Positions 45,016 through 57,069 of a stretch of DNA of 64,000 nucleotides are shown in pieces (the stretch's first letter is position 1; every line of letters begins with the position of its first letter). Source of the DNA: Acridotheres tristis (lineage: Eukaryota; Chordata; Aves; Passeriformes; Sturnidae). A program made the position numbers and the translations under genes. The stretch is taken from positions 8,964,463 through 9,028,462 of the forward strand of contig CM072895.1 in the NCBI GenBank assembly GCA_037013685.1, read 5' to 3'. Below the pieces are notes generated by a model. It did no database searches, was not told the DNA's origin, and saw nothing but the letters and a program-made list of their open reading frames with translations.

Positions 45016-48000
45016 CAGAAAAGGGGACGCATAATAGAAAGGGCGAGAAAGAGAAAAAGAGTTGGTAAACACATTGGCTGTGGTACCTAGAGACCAAGGC
45101 AGTGCGACAGGTTCCCAAGAGAAGATCAAAAGTTGGCCTCTGGGATAAGCAACTGAGCAAACTCAAGTATGTTTCGATAATGAACTGCACAAAAGCAGCA
45201 GAAGGAGGACTGTGCTGGACTCAATGAGCTGCTCAGAATGCACTGATATGTATATTATATAGATATTCCCCTACCTGCCCTACTGGCCCTGGCACACATA
45301 GGTGTGTGTGCAGGCAAAGTACAGCACAGAAATCTGCCACACGCATCACACAAGCTATAAACAGATCCCTGCAAGTAATTCTCCCCACAGAGAATTGGAA
45401 AAAAAAAATTCTTATAGCTTTGCCTTGAGACCCCCGTGTGGATAATTACACAGATTTACCTTCAGGTGCCTGCAGAGATGTGGTGAGTTTATGGCCATGG
45501 GAATAATGCTGCATACACAAAATAAATATGTATGTGTACATCACATATAGCCCAGCATGTCTGACCAAAAAAAAAAAAAATCCAGGTTTAGATGTTCATG
45601 TTATCTATTAACACAGTACTGTGCAAATTGCAAAAATACAGAATTGTTCCTGGGTGTAGCAGGCGTGGAGATCAGTGTGTTTATTATTGTGAGATACGGG
45701 CTACATTCGCATTTAACAAAAAAATCCTTCTGCTCAAAAATACTATATTTTTTCTCAAAAATCCACAAATGATAATTTTCTTAAGAGGGTGGGATGTTTA
45801 CATACTCCAAAACTTCAGCAGCCTGTGAGACCATTAATACTCATTTATCTGTCACCTGACATGACATCTGTCATGTCACTGAGCTTTCCATTAAGAATAA
45901 CAGGGAGCAGTTATATTAAGTTATGTCCAAGCTATCTTCTTACAAAGAAAGGGCCTCATTTGTTCCAGGAGCTAATATGCTGGTTTCCTTCACTGTTACT
46001 CACTGAGGCAGCAAGCATGGATGTGACAGCCAGACAGCTGATATGAATGCACATGGATATCTAAGGTCCAAAAGGAATATAATACAGCGTAATCCCAGTT
46101 TAACATTATTTTAAAATAAGGGGGAAACACTTAAACTCTTCCTATATAATGATACGAATTTTGCCCTGGATTAGATTACGTGGTTTTCAAGCATGATTAG
46201 CCATATGTCTAAACTGAAATGAGACAAAAACAAATCCAGCAACTTTGCAGCGCTGTGTGCTGAGCTCAGCGCTTTTTAGAAAGGACAATACGGAACCCAT
46301 TCAGCTGAAATGTAGCCATAGCAATTGTTTCATTGAGAGAAATATGTTGTTAGAAAAACTACGGGAATATAGCAGCTTTAATTTGTCCACTGCTTTGGAA
46401 GGAGGGTGCCTGATGTAACCCAATTTTTCAGTTTATCAGTGTGACTCCAATGCAGTAAATCTAGATAGAACTTTATCCACAGTTGTTTCTTGCTTAGACC
46501 ATCTCCTATCTCTCCTAATTAATTTATTTTAATAAAATAATCAATATGAGTTTATAAGGAAAAAGGCCAGTAAAGACTGAAAAGGATGAATCTAAACAAA
46601 CGTGTGGGGAGCATCTATGATGGGAGAAGGAAAGGGAAGGAAAAGGAAGGGAAAACACCAACTTAAAGCTGTTAGTCACAATTATTTTTGCCTGTGTGCT
46701 TACAGCAATACACATCCTCAGACCTCACTGAGAAGGCATACAGGCAACACTGAACTTAATTTCAGGATGTCTTTAGCATTTGCAAAGGAGATTGTGACAC
46801 CTAACAGTAACTTTGCCATAGGAATGAGTGCCTATGTCATCATCTCCAAACTCAATTTGTCTCTCTCTATCTGGAGGAGACAACTCTGTCTTCATTGACT
46901 TTAGAGGGAGTCAAACTGCCTGACATCACCCCAGCAGTTTCTGACACGTTCTGAACTCACAGATTGTCAAATCAATAACGTCAGGCCTCCTGAGGATGGA
47001 CCAGTCTCTCTCAGATGGCATTAGGAAGCACCTCAAAGTAGCCTCTGGGATCGTCATGTTGTGGGTTGAGAACCACGGGAGAAAGAGGACTCCTGCCCAG
47101 CAGCCTGAGGTTTCACACTGCATACCCTGAGACGAGGACAGTCCTTGCACTTGCTGGTTGTCATCTTCCCATTAACTCTGCAGATGAGCTGAATGCCAGT
47201 AAGGGTACAAAGTACAGGTTAATAAGCAGCTTGGAAACAGCCTGTGGTGGAGGCACTGTCCCACTTCTGAGACAAGCAGGTTGTGAAGGAGCAGCTGTGG
47301 GGAGTGGAGGATCACCCTCAAGTCTCACAAATCCTTCTGGGTTAAGGCTGCAGTCATGCCAGTCCTGGAGCCCTCACACACAGCAGCAGTGTCTGTTTAT
47401 TTATTAAAAAAAAAGAACTTTCTCACACACTTATGTGGAGCTCAGAGTACCCAGAACCTCGCGAGGAATTTTAGGAATGCATCAATTAGCTCAGGAGAGT
47501 AATTAGCATTGATTCATAGCGGCTTAGTGTCTCTTCCTTGTTGCTTCCTGGCTGTGTGATTCAACAGGTGAGTTGTGAGTTCGCCCACGCTGAGCTCCTT
47601 TTGGCCTCTGGAGCCAGTTTTGCAGCCAATGACTTAAGAGGTGTAATTTCCCAACTAGTAGCTGGGTGTGAGTTACAAGCTGAAAGGGAAGATGGAAGTT
47701 ACTCTAAGTCCAAGTCCTCCAGAGTCTTTAAATGTTTCAGTTCACCTTGGCTTCCCTGAATGCAGTCCCTTCACTTGGATATGGCTTTTCTGTCAGCCTC
47801 CCACACTCAGTACAAAACCAAGCTCCAGCCCTCTGTGTCCTTTAAATTATTTGCCTTTATTGTACAAGCTCCAAGAACAAAGCTAAAGAAAAACAATGAA
47901 AATAAACAAATTTTAAGCACAACCACATTTCATGCCCATTCCTCAAGCCAAGCCCTTATTATTCTAAAGAACGGGGCCACAAATATGAGGGACAAAAAGT

Positions 48001-51000
48001 GACAAATGAGTTCTTCTGACGAGCAGTGGATCATGATTCTTGCTTAAGAAAAAGTAGTTCACAGTGCTCTTTTTAGGCCATAGATATCATGAGACTTCAT
48101 TAACGACACACAAAGTGCACAGGGAGCTTTAAATGAGAGCTATTTTCTTTGTTTGCAAAATAAACTGATATTAATGGCTGGAGCAGGAACAAGTTGGCAA
48201 GGTGTAGGCAGACCACAGTGTGGTCAGCACAAATTATTGTCATTTGCCGAAATAATTGCAGTGGCAACTGTTGCTGTTGTTGCTAAGTGGTTTTTGTTTG
48301 GTTGTTTTTTTTTTTTTTCCTGCGTGTCTTTGTGGTACACACTATTTATGGCCAGATTCTGCCATTCCTGTGGAGTCAAGGCTGCCCCCTCTGAGGTCTT
48401 GATCATTCTGGCTTGGTTTATTTTTAAGGATGGACACAACTTCATTTCCCAGCCCCAGTTACAGTCTCTGCCTGAGGCAGGTAACTCTATTGACAGCAGA
48501 TTTTGCAGAGTGGTAGGGTGACATTATGGTCTATTGTATTGCAACTGGAAGACTGCAGTCTCTAAGTGGGGAGGAGGTGGTGAGTGACTGTGCAACATGT
48601 CTTGCCACGTGAGGGAAGGACACCCCTTGTCCCTTGGAAGACATGGGGCTTGGGACTGCTCTCAGGCTTGTGCAGACCTGGTGGCTGTCTCCAGCTTTCT
48701 ACATCTGCCACATAAGACCCCGGAGTGGAGCAAACTCGTGGCATCATGCTGCATATAAGTGACTTCCACAGCAGAGCAAAAAGCAGAGGCCAAGGGCTGG
48801 GACTGAAGCCCTTTGTCCTTTACTGTCCAAAAAAAACCCAAAATTGAATTGTACAGGAGCAAAAGCTGATCTCCAGAATGGGGGTAACAGTGTTGGTCTT
48901 GACAGAAAGAATGGAAGAAAAGCACGGAGCAAACCAAGGACAGGGAATAAATAGACAAGAGTGTGATTATTTTTCCAGTCACTAGAAGCATCTTAAATAT
49001 GGTGAACCAGACAGCTGATTTATTATCGTCCAATTACCTTATAAGAGCAGAACAAAGAGCTGAAGCCGTGCCTGAAGGGAAGGTGACGCTTTCTAAGACA
49101 GACATCCCCGTGCTCCCCCAGTACCCTGATTATTAAAATCAAAGAGGGCAGGTGCAGCTTGGGTACAGAAGGGAGAACAAAGAGGTAAACTCCTCTTTGA
49201 GCTAGAAAAAGCATGTTTTCCCTGCTGCCTTTGACAGCTTTGTGTTCCCAAGTGATTTATAACTTCTGATGTGCCAGGACTCTCCATCACACATTATATC
49301 AACACGAAGATGCCACCTTTGAACAATCCATGTTCATTTTTAAGCTCACAGTGATATCATCTATGTAGCATGGATCTCCAGTTCCCTTGTTTTATGTACC
49401 TCCAAACTTTTCCAACCAAGTTCTGTAAGGGGTGCAAGGTCAGAGCAAGAGTGAAAAAAACCAAGTCAGGTCCAAGCCAGGAGGTTTCTGCTATCTCATC
49501 TGTGTTGAAAAGGCAAGATCAGAAGGACCTGAATTGTCTTTGAGTTTCAAGGGTCAGTGCAGACTTGAATATTTTTCTTGTGTGTGAGAATTTGAAAGTG
49601 GACAATATGTTCCAGCTTAACACTTTGGAAATGAAAAGTTATTTGATAACTATGAGGAGGTCCTTTAAAATGGTACAGCTTCAAAATATGAATGCCAAGC
49701 ATTATGGCTTGAATCTTCCATTATCAGTCACACAATGGTGGAAGATTCCGAATTTTCATTTCATGCCTCAAAACACACTAATATCCAGAAAAATATTGCA
49801 GCACATGAAAATCTATCCAACATGAGCCAGGATGGATCAGATCTCTCCTGTTTCTCCAGCTTCTGAAATTCCCTTCTCCATACTCCCTAGAGGATCTGTC
49901 TTCAAAACACTATCATTTGGCCTTCAAATTTGAATTGGCATGAAAAATGGCATTTAAATAGGAAACAAAACAAGGTTTTGGTGCAAGCTGTGCCTTTGGA
50001 TCTCAGACCTAGTCCCAGCCCCCAGTTAGGAGTGAGGAGTGAAACAGTTATTTTCATGCAAGAGATCTCAGATATTTTCTGTGACCCCTCATGAAGAATT
50101 AATTGGTCAGTTCATTTCAGCAATGATGAACACACCATTGCTCTCCCTTCTTTTGCCTCCTTCCCAACCTAGCTTCATCTGCATAAATATTAATACTGCA
50201 AGTCCTAATTAAATCCAGGAATATATTTACCTTCACAGATGAGCTACTTAAGCAACACAAGAGGGGCCTCTTGTTTCTATGAAACTTTTCAGCCTGTAAA
50301 ATGCAGCAGTTCTATCCGGGGTTATTGCTGCTCAGTAAATAATGGGAAAAGATGAGGAATTTTTCTGAAATAGGTCAAGTACACTCCAAACATAAACATG
50401 CTAATAGGGAGAGATGTAAGAACAGTGCCAAATGTCAATGATCACCAAGTAGCTCCCGAATATATATTTACTGAATGCAATGCTTCTCCACTGAACAGAG
50501 TTGACATAATGACATGCTCTTAGAGGAAACTTTCCTGGTAATTTTATTAGAGGGTTTATAATATTGTTTTTTTCTGAAGTGCAACTAGAAAGTTCCTTAC
50601 CTCAGAAGACACGTTCTTTGAATAATAATAATAATAGTAATAATAGTAATAATAATAATAATATAATAGTAGGATGCAAAAGGCAAACAATGTCTATTTT
50701 TCTCAGAATGGTTTGTAAAAAGCAGCCAGCTTAGCTATACTTCTCTCCAAACCCAGCACAACAGAATGGCTTCACTAGTATTGACTGGACTGTTATGTTT
50801 ATGGGAACATCACTGATTCCCAACAGCAGCTTCCTTGCCCACAAGAACTTACTCCTCTGTCAGGAGAAAAGTCTGGACTGATGTGACAAGAGATCAGATA
50901 AATCCATGCTGTCTGCTCCTTATCAACCATGTGCATGCAAGCAGTCTGGCTGATAACCTGTTTCACTATCTAAGCTACAACCAGCTAAAAGACATTTCCA

Positions 51001-51510
51001 GAGTGGACACCCATGTGGAACAGGACATATTGAATGGGGTTTTGTGGAGTCTGTCTGGACTCTGGCAGGTTGCTGGTGGTGAGCTGGATGATGCATGACA
51101 AAGCAGACCAGGAGGGCTGTTATTTCAGTCTGGCTGTGGGCAAAGTTCAGCACCTGTACAGTTTCTCCCTCTCCTCTGTGCCACTGCTCTTGGCTGATCA
51201 AAAGCCAGTGTGACACACCAAAGAGAAAAACTCAGCCTCACACTGAAATTAATAACCCAGGGCATCTTATGCAAGACACATGAGCTAAGCTTGTCCCATT
51301 GCTCACTACCAGGAAGGTCTTCCTTGTGTTTATCTTCTGCAACTGCTTTAAAACTGCCACATCCCAAGAGTCCAATGGGAAAAAATGCCATGGGATTCAT
51401 TTGCTTTGGATTCAGTTCAAGTCAAAACCACAAAGATGGTCCATAACCAACTTTTGATCAGAGCTGATCAAATCCAGAAACAGTCAGACCTTGGGGGAGA
51501 TTCTTAAGGA
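45016..51510. other. unique non-coding DNA
   Basis: No exon is supported. 46120-46560 and 47460-47560 are repeat-free, retain CpGs and carry homeodomain/SOX-type words (TAATTAGC, CAATTGTTTCATTG), so they are candidate conserved regulatory elements. An imperfect (AAT)n lies at 50620-50670. Confidence 0.45.
50620..50670. repeat. interrupted (AAT)n microsatellite
   Basis: AAT triplets with AGT interruptions. This is the third AAT-class array in the window. Confidence 0.93.
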
Positions 51511-51514
51511 AGGC

Positions 51515-51965
51515 ACAAAGCAGCTTGAATTCAGAGGAGCACAACAGCCACAAAAAGTGGATCAGAAATCTATAAAACTTAAGATGAGAAATAGTTGAAA
51601 ATTATTGGGTTTGTTCAGTCTAAGAAATGCAAAGAGGCCCCAGTGTGACAGTCCATAAACTCTTGAGTGGGAAGAGGGAAGTTATAGACCTTTGTGTCTC
51701 CAATGGGAAGGACAGAAAGAGCCTTGTCCTTGAGCTTTGAAAGAAGTTGAAAGAACTTTTGAAAGTTGTTCAAAAGACAAGAGAGCACTGGAAGAGTTTA
51801 CTGATGGAGTTTATGGTATGTCCATCATTAGGGAGTTTCAAGAACAGGTTTGATGTGTGTGTGTGGCAGGAATGGGTTAGTGCTGGCTGTTTAGGTCCTG
51901 GATGAGGAGGAAAAATACCAGTACCTTCTCAAGGCCCTTTCCCACTCTATCTTCTACAATTTGTT
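51515..51965 (+). mobile_element. CR1 LINE, longer diverged 3' fragment
   Basis: The element has CR1-type blocks in order: AGAAATCTATAAAAC, ATTGGGTTTGTTCAGTCT, a stretch ending AGTTGAAAGAA, AGGGAGTTTCAAGAACAGGT, GGGTTAGTGCTGGCTG, CCTTTCCCACTCTATCTTCT, ACAATTTGTTAATTC. It is an older, more diverged copy than those at 20.2 and 44.0 kb, and non-coding. The start is approximate. Confidence 0.72.
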
Positions 51966-54900
51966 AATTCAAGCATATAGAAATTCACTGGACACGCTTG
52001 CTCAGACACACTCGTGATTCAGACTCTGGTCTTGAGACAAAGCCTTACTCAAAGTCTCCCAGGAAAAGCTCCAAAGCTCAGTAGCTTTGGACTCCAACCC
52101 ACCTTGAGGCACTGGAGATGGTTTCATAAATCAAAGTGGGGATGAACAGATTTCTTATCTTAGTAAATCAAGTACAGAGTTGTGACCAGGGCTACAATGT
52201 GGACCCTGCTCCACATCTGAACTGGCCCCAGGATATTATATCTAAACTGTTGGCTGGGGCCTCTCTGCAACTTTACCATGTCAGCAGCTATTGTGGAGCA
52301 ACACATGAGGGGTTTTTGAGCCTGGAGGCCTTTCAGGGATCTTTATTTTATCTAAATAGGGACAAAGAGCTTGTGCAGTGCCAGCACTGCCCCACCGGAG
52401 TCAAAAGGCCTCTCTGTTTAAACACCAATGGCTCGAGGCCCGAAGATGTGCAGCTCCAGCAAGAAGGACCCAGGAGACGATGGTGTGTTCCTGCCAAGCA
52501 GCAACGTGGCTGTTTATCCAGAGGAACAGCACTCTGTGTGAATGATGGTAGGTTTATTTTGCAGTCAGCGTCACAAATTATGGCGCTTTTCCATCTATTG
52601 TCCTATATGCTAAGTAAACATCATAAACCATTCAGTGCTATGTGCTTCTGAAAATCATAACGCCAGAGTTTTACCATCAAGGAACAATGAAAAGGCAAAC
52701 AAGGAAGTCAATCCATGTAAGTCATCTTTGTTTTCCATATGACAGAGTGGTGTATAACTTGTTTTCTCCTCTCATGTCTTTCATGGTGTCTTTTTTAGAG
52801 CTACTATGCTGCATTACATGGCTCCATTCATAAAATTAAATTCTACAGGGCAGGAAATAATTCCCTTTTCATGATCATATCGTCTGAACCCATGCTGCAG
52901 GCAACAGGGAGAAATTACTACTCCTGATGCATATTTAAGGAGTTTCTTCTGCTGTACGGTTCCCACATCAATAAGAAATACTGCACATGCAGCAAGGCAA
53001 AAACCCACTGGGTAGACTGAAATAGTTTCTGTGTGTGTGTATGTGTGTGTGTGTATGTGTGTGTGTGTGTGTGTGTGGTTTGGTTTAATTTAAAGATGTG
53101 CAGATAGAGTTTTCACTCAGTGTGCGGTATTCATTAGTGCAAGGCAGCAAACTTGCCTGGAGATCTGAAGGCCCCAGAAATCAAGCTGTGGGCGGGAAGT
53201 GATTGGAAAGGTTTAAAGGGTGATGATTTGATAATTTCCCTAGTCCAGAAGCCTGCAGAGAACACACACATACAGAATCTGGTCCATAGGTGCCCCATAT
53301 TCCAACTGCCCTGGATGCAGGTACTGCGGGACCATGCATTGGTCCATATGGATGTAGTGACATGGAATGGCTCAAACAAAGAGCATCCCAGGCAGGGATA
53401 TCTGCAGATAGACCCATGTCCCACAGCTGACTACTGAAAACTAGAGAAAGAACTCTTAAATGCAGAACAGCAGTTTGAAAATGAGGGGTTGAAAGATAAT
53501 ACCCATTCTGATATGATACCGCAACTCCTTCTGGGTTTGCCTTCATAAATTTACGATGCTCAGATCTTGCTTGGATGAGGCTGGCAGCCCAGGTGGGACC
53601 AGCCTGAAGGTCTACCTGAGGTTCACCAGTGCAGATTCCCCACCACAGCACTGGCACACCCCTGGCAGTGCTGCTGTGCTGTTGCAAAGATGACCAAATA
53701 ACCTCTCACCCCTCTTGTGTAAAGGGGAGCTGGCAGGCACTGCTGTAGCAAACACTGTTTGGAGTGGGGCCAGTTTCAGAATGTAACTGCAGAGATTATT
53801 TATCATTTGGTACCCATTCTTATGACAGCATATTACACTATATTAAAAAAAATAGAACTAACAAGTGCTTTATATTTCAGCTCTACTCGTTTACTGTGAC
53901 TGAGTCAGTCTTATGTGGTTCATACTATACAATGAATATACCCATATATACACAGCTGAATATATTAATTCTTAAGAGTCACTGTGCATGAAGCATATTT
54001 TAAAAGCCTGTATATTATATTTAAAATATGTTTATAATGCACATCTCTCACCATCCTGAAAAGTTTTCCCACAGTTTGCTCTTAATAATTTATCTACCTG
54101 ATATAGCTGAGAAAGAAACTGTAATTATTTAACTTCCTAAGCATTCTCTTGGCTTTTCCTGCTGGTGAATATCCTACCAGGATGAGCATGCACATATCAC
54201 CTGTCTGGCAGTCACGTTCTGTCCCAGCACAGGGTACTCACATATCTGATCCTCTTCTACAAAAATCACTTGAGCACTGCACTCACTGAGCCCCACTGCC
54301 CACAGGTGGATGAAGCAATATCTTTAATACTTTCCTCTCCCTGTGACCAGTGAAACATCTGCTATACCGTGAGTGTTTTGCTGAAGTGCTCCATGAAGCC
54401 TTTTGTGAAAAAATGTGCATATTAATATAATGATGAGAAAACCCCTCCAGCAGGGCTTGGGCTTGTCACCATTTAATCCAGCCTTAAAACCCCAGGTAAC
54501 TTAAAGGGAGCAAGGTCCAACCCCAAAGGGAAGGGTGGAGGAAGGCAGGGAAAGGGAAGGAAAGAGGGTGAATGTTCTTTGTGCTTGGATGTGGGAATTC
54601 AGGGATGGGGAGGGATGCACAAATACTTCCCTAGATAGGAAAAATCAAAAACAAAGAGTAGAAAGTGAGCAAAGCTTTTCTGCATTCACGCTGTGCCCAC
54701 CTTTGGTGTAAATGAAGGGCAAAGCACAGACCTGGTAGCTGAAATATTTGTAAGACGGAAGGCACAGCCCCCAGCTCCCTGTGCTCCTTCCCTCCATTCT
54801 CATCCGTCTGTCAGTAGGAGTGGAACAGAATTTTTTCAGCATTTTTGTCTCTCTGTCTCTCCTGGAAAGTCCCCATCGGTGTAGGGGCTCTTGGATGGAT

Positions 54901-55440
54901 CCCTTCAGGGATGGTGTGAGCCCCGCTGCTCCCCACAGCTCTGAGCATGGGGATTCCTGCAGCTGCTGTCCCTGCCTTCCTGAAACCCAAACACGACGCT
55001 GACAGCCGGGTTTTAATCACGCAAGGGTCGATAACCATCAAACACTGCTAATTTCCAACAAATTATCTAATCCAGATGCTTGCCGGATTTGAGTAAACAC
55101 TGCACCCAACAGGATCATAAAGCAAATAAGCACAAAGCGGTTTAGAGTTTCAGCTCTCCTCTCCCCTAGCCTGGGACCCTCAAATGGGGAAAAATGCAAA
55201 TCAGGTGATCCAGCGCTTGTGCTTGAAACCAGACCGGTTCCCATGGGATCACATAAAAGTTTGTGTCGCCGGCCCTGCGCAGAGCAGCACAGGGCACTGG
55301 CAGTGGGGGACACGAGTGGCTTTGGGACAGCTCCGGGCACGAAGGGCGACAACCCAGATTGCTCTTGGCAGGGCCAGTGCTGGTTGAGAACACAGCAGCT
55401 GGGAGGCATTGAGGGATGTTGCTGCCTCCCGGTGAGTGGA
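51966..55440. other. unique non-coding DNA
   Basis: No supported gene. The 171-codon frame at 52136-52651 and the 168-codon minus frame at 53181-53687 have no domain or splice structure. A (GT)n array is listed separately. Confidence 0.45.
53029..53078. repeat. (GT)n microsatellite with AT interruptions
   Basis: About 50 bp of GT dinucleotides broken twice by A. Likely polymorphic. Confidence 0.96.
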
Positions 55441-55449
55441 GGAGCTTTG

Positions 55450-55720
55450 TAAAAGCTGGCGGGGATGCTGATCCAGCCCTCCCACGCGGGAGATGCTGGG
55501 CCCGTGAGCCGCGGCACAGCTGTCCCGCAGTGCGCGCCCCTGGCGGAGCGTGCACATGGAAAAGGGATGGAAAGCATCTCCAGAGAGGCCGGCATGCACG
55601 TGGAAAAGGGATGGAAAGCATCTCAGGCCAGTGATTCGTGGTGCAGGCATCTGCCTGCAAACTGCCTGCCCGGGGAGGGAGGCATGGGACTGTTCTGCTG
55701 GCCCCGGGCGCCCCTGAAAT
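55450..55720. other. small GC/CpG-rich patch
   Basis: CpGs cluster at 55480-55560 and 55660-55715, below island A-C size. Overlapping open frames on both strands reflect composition. It could be a minor promoter or an exonic GC patch, but no domain is recognised. Confidence 0.4.
55552..55625. repeat. 44-bp tandem duplication
   Basis: GCAC(A/G)TGGAAAAGGGATGG followed by AAAGCATCTC occurs at 55552 and 55596, nearly identical, so a recent duplication. Confidence 0.92.
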
Positions 55721-56937
55721 AGCCCCAAGATCATTCTCTAAGGCAGAGCAGAACTTAAAGTTTGCGTCTTCGTAGAGGAGTGCACCAGCAAATACGAGCA
55801 GAGAACCATGTTTTCGGCAGTTTGAATTGGTTTGGAAAACGGTTAATAGGTTTAATTCTGCCTCAGGACAAGAGATAGATCCTATTTCATGTAGGAGCCC
55901 TCTCAGACATCAATTTTGAAAGGCTGTGACCTGGAGAGACACACAAAGGTGCGTGTACACAAGCACAAAATGTATGTATATGCACACAAACACACACAAT
56001 TATACTTTTTATCCCCTCCTCCTGCACCAGCCTATTTTCTTGTATTATTCTCCTACAGGATCACACATAAGACATTCCTCTAAAGGACATATTTTCTTCT
56101 GCCATACAGTATTTTCTGATGTACACATATGCCTTTTGTACAGTGAGTAAGCAGAGGATATATTTAAATAAACACTGCATACAGCCACAGACCAATCCTG
56201 TATGAACGCACATGGCACAGCCATGGTCTGCCAAGTCTGGGGACTCATATAAATAAAGGATTTATTTTACAAATTTCCTTACACACAAACACAGACACAC
56301 CAAACACACTGGAAACATATGGGATGGAAAACATTCTTTTGCATAAGTCTGCAATATTGGATTCAAAGATACAATTACCCAGAGGTTATGTAAGCTTTGA
56401 ACGGGGAGGGGAAAAATGCAGCATGTCTGAGCAAGCTTTCTGGTCAAAACGGGGAAATGGCACCTCCCCACTTATAGCGTATTGTCTATTCTGTTTCAAA
56501 TTGGGAAAAAAAAATTGTTTTCCCAATTCCATAAACAACAGCCATCCTTCTTTCAGCAATTCATGGTGGTCCTCGTTCACAAATGTTCATTAAAAAAATA
56601 GCCCAAACTATTCTCCTTCCCAGCCTTTTTTGCTCCGTGAAGAAATAAACCAGTCGTATTGCCTGCTCCTGAGAATTTTCCATCTTCCCCCTTTGCAATT
56701 AAGCTGATCTCTCCTTGCAGTTTCACTGCCCTCCGCTCCCCCTCCACCTCCTTGTCTGTCTAATCTCCCGCTCCCCTCCAAGTGTGTTATTTGGTTTTGG
56801 AATTATGTCTATTTACTCGGGGTGGAAGTTGCACAGCGGATGTGTTTATGCGAGAAAATTATATCACTGACAAATGCTGATTGGCATGTGGATATTGGGA
56901 GAGAAAACTACAGAGGACGTTTTCATCAGCTTGGAAT

Positions 56938-56954
56938 AACACAATGATTGTGTT
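56938..56954. promoter_or_regulatory. perfect palindrome AACACAATGATTGTGTT
   Basis: Two 8-bp inverted arms around a single G, each arm holding an ACAAT/ATTGT core similar to SOX HMG-box sites. It lies within a candidate conserved element. Regulatory role is inferred. Confidence 0.3.
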
Positions 56955-57033
56955 TTCAGCGGAGCTAATGGATCACATACTCCTGCTCACTCTGATAGCT
57001 GTTTACACAAAGGACGGCTTCCCAGATGCAGCC

Positions 57034-57069
57034 CAAAAAAAAAAAAAAAGAAAAAAAGAAAAAAAAAAT
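57034..57069. repeat. A-rich low-complexity tract
   Basis: Runs of A broken by single G. It produces a spurious lysine-rich frame. Confidence 0.95.

Noticed and set aside
55535..55556. CTCF-like string on the minus strand (CCGCCAGGGGCGCGC)
   Set aside because: One of the near-invariant central G positions is replaced by C, so the match is probably non-functional.
55038..55734. 185-, 164- and 161-codon overlapping minus-strand frames
   Set aside because: Three overlapping frames are open at once, which signals low stop density and a tandem duplication rather than coding.
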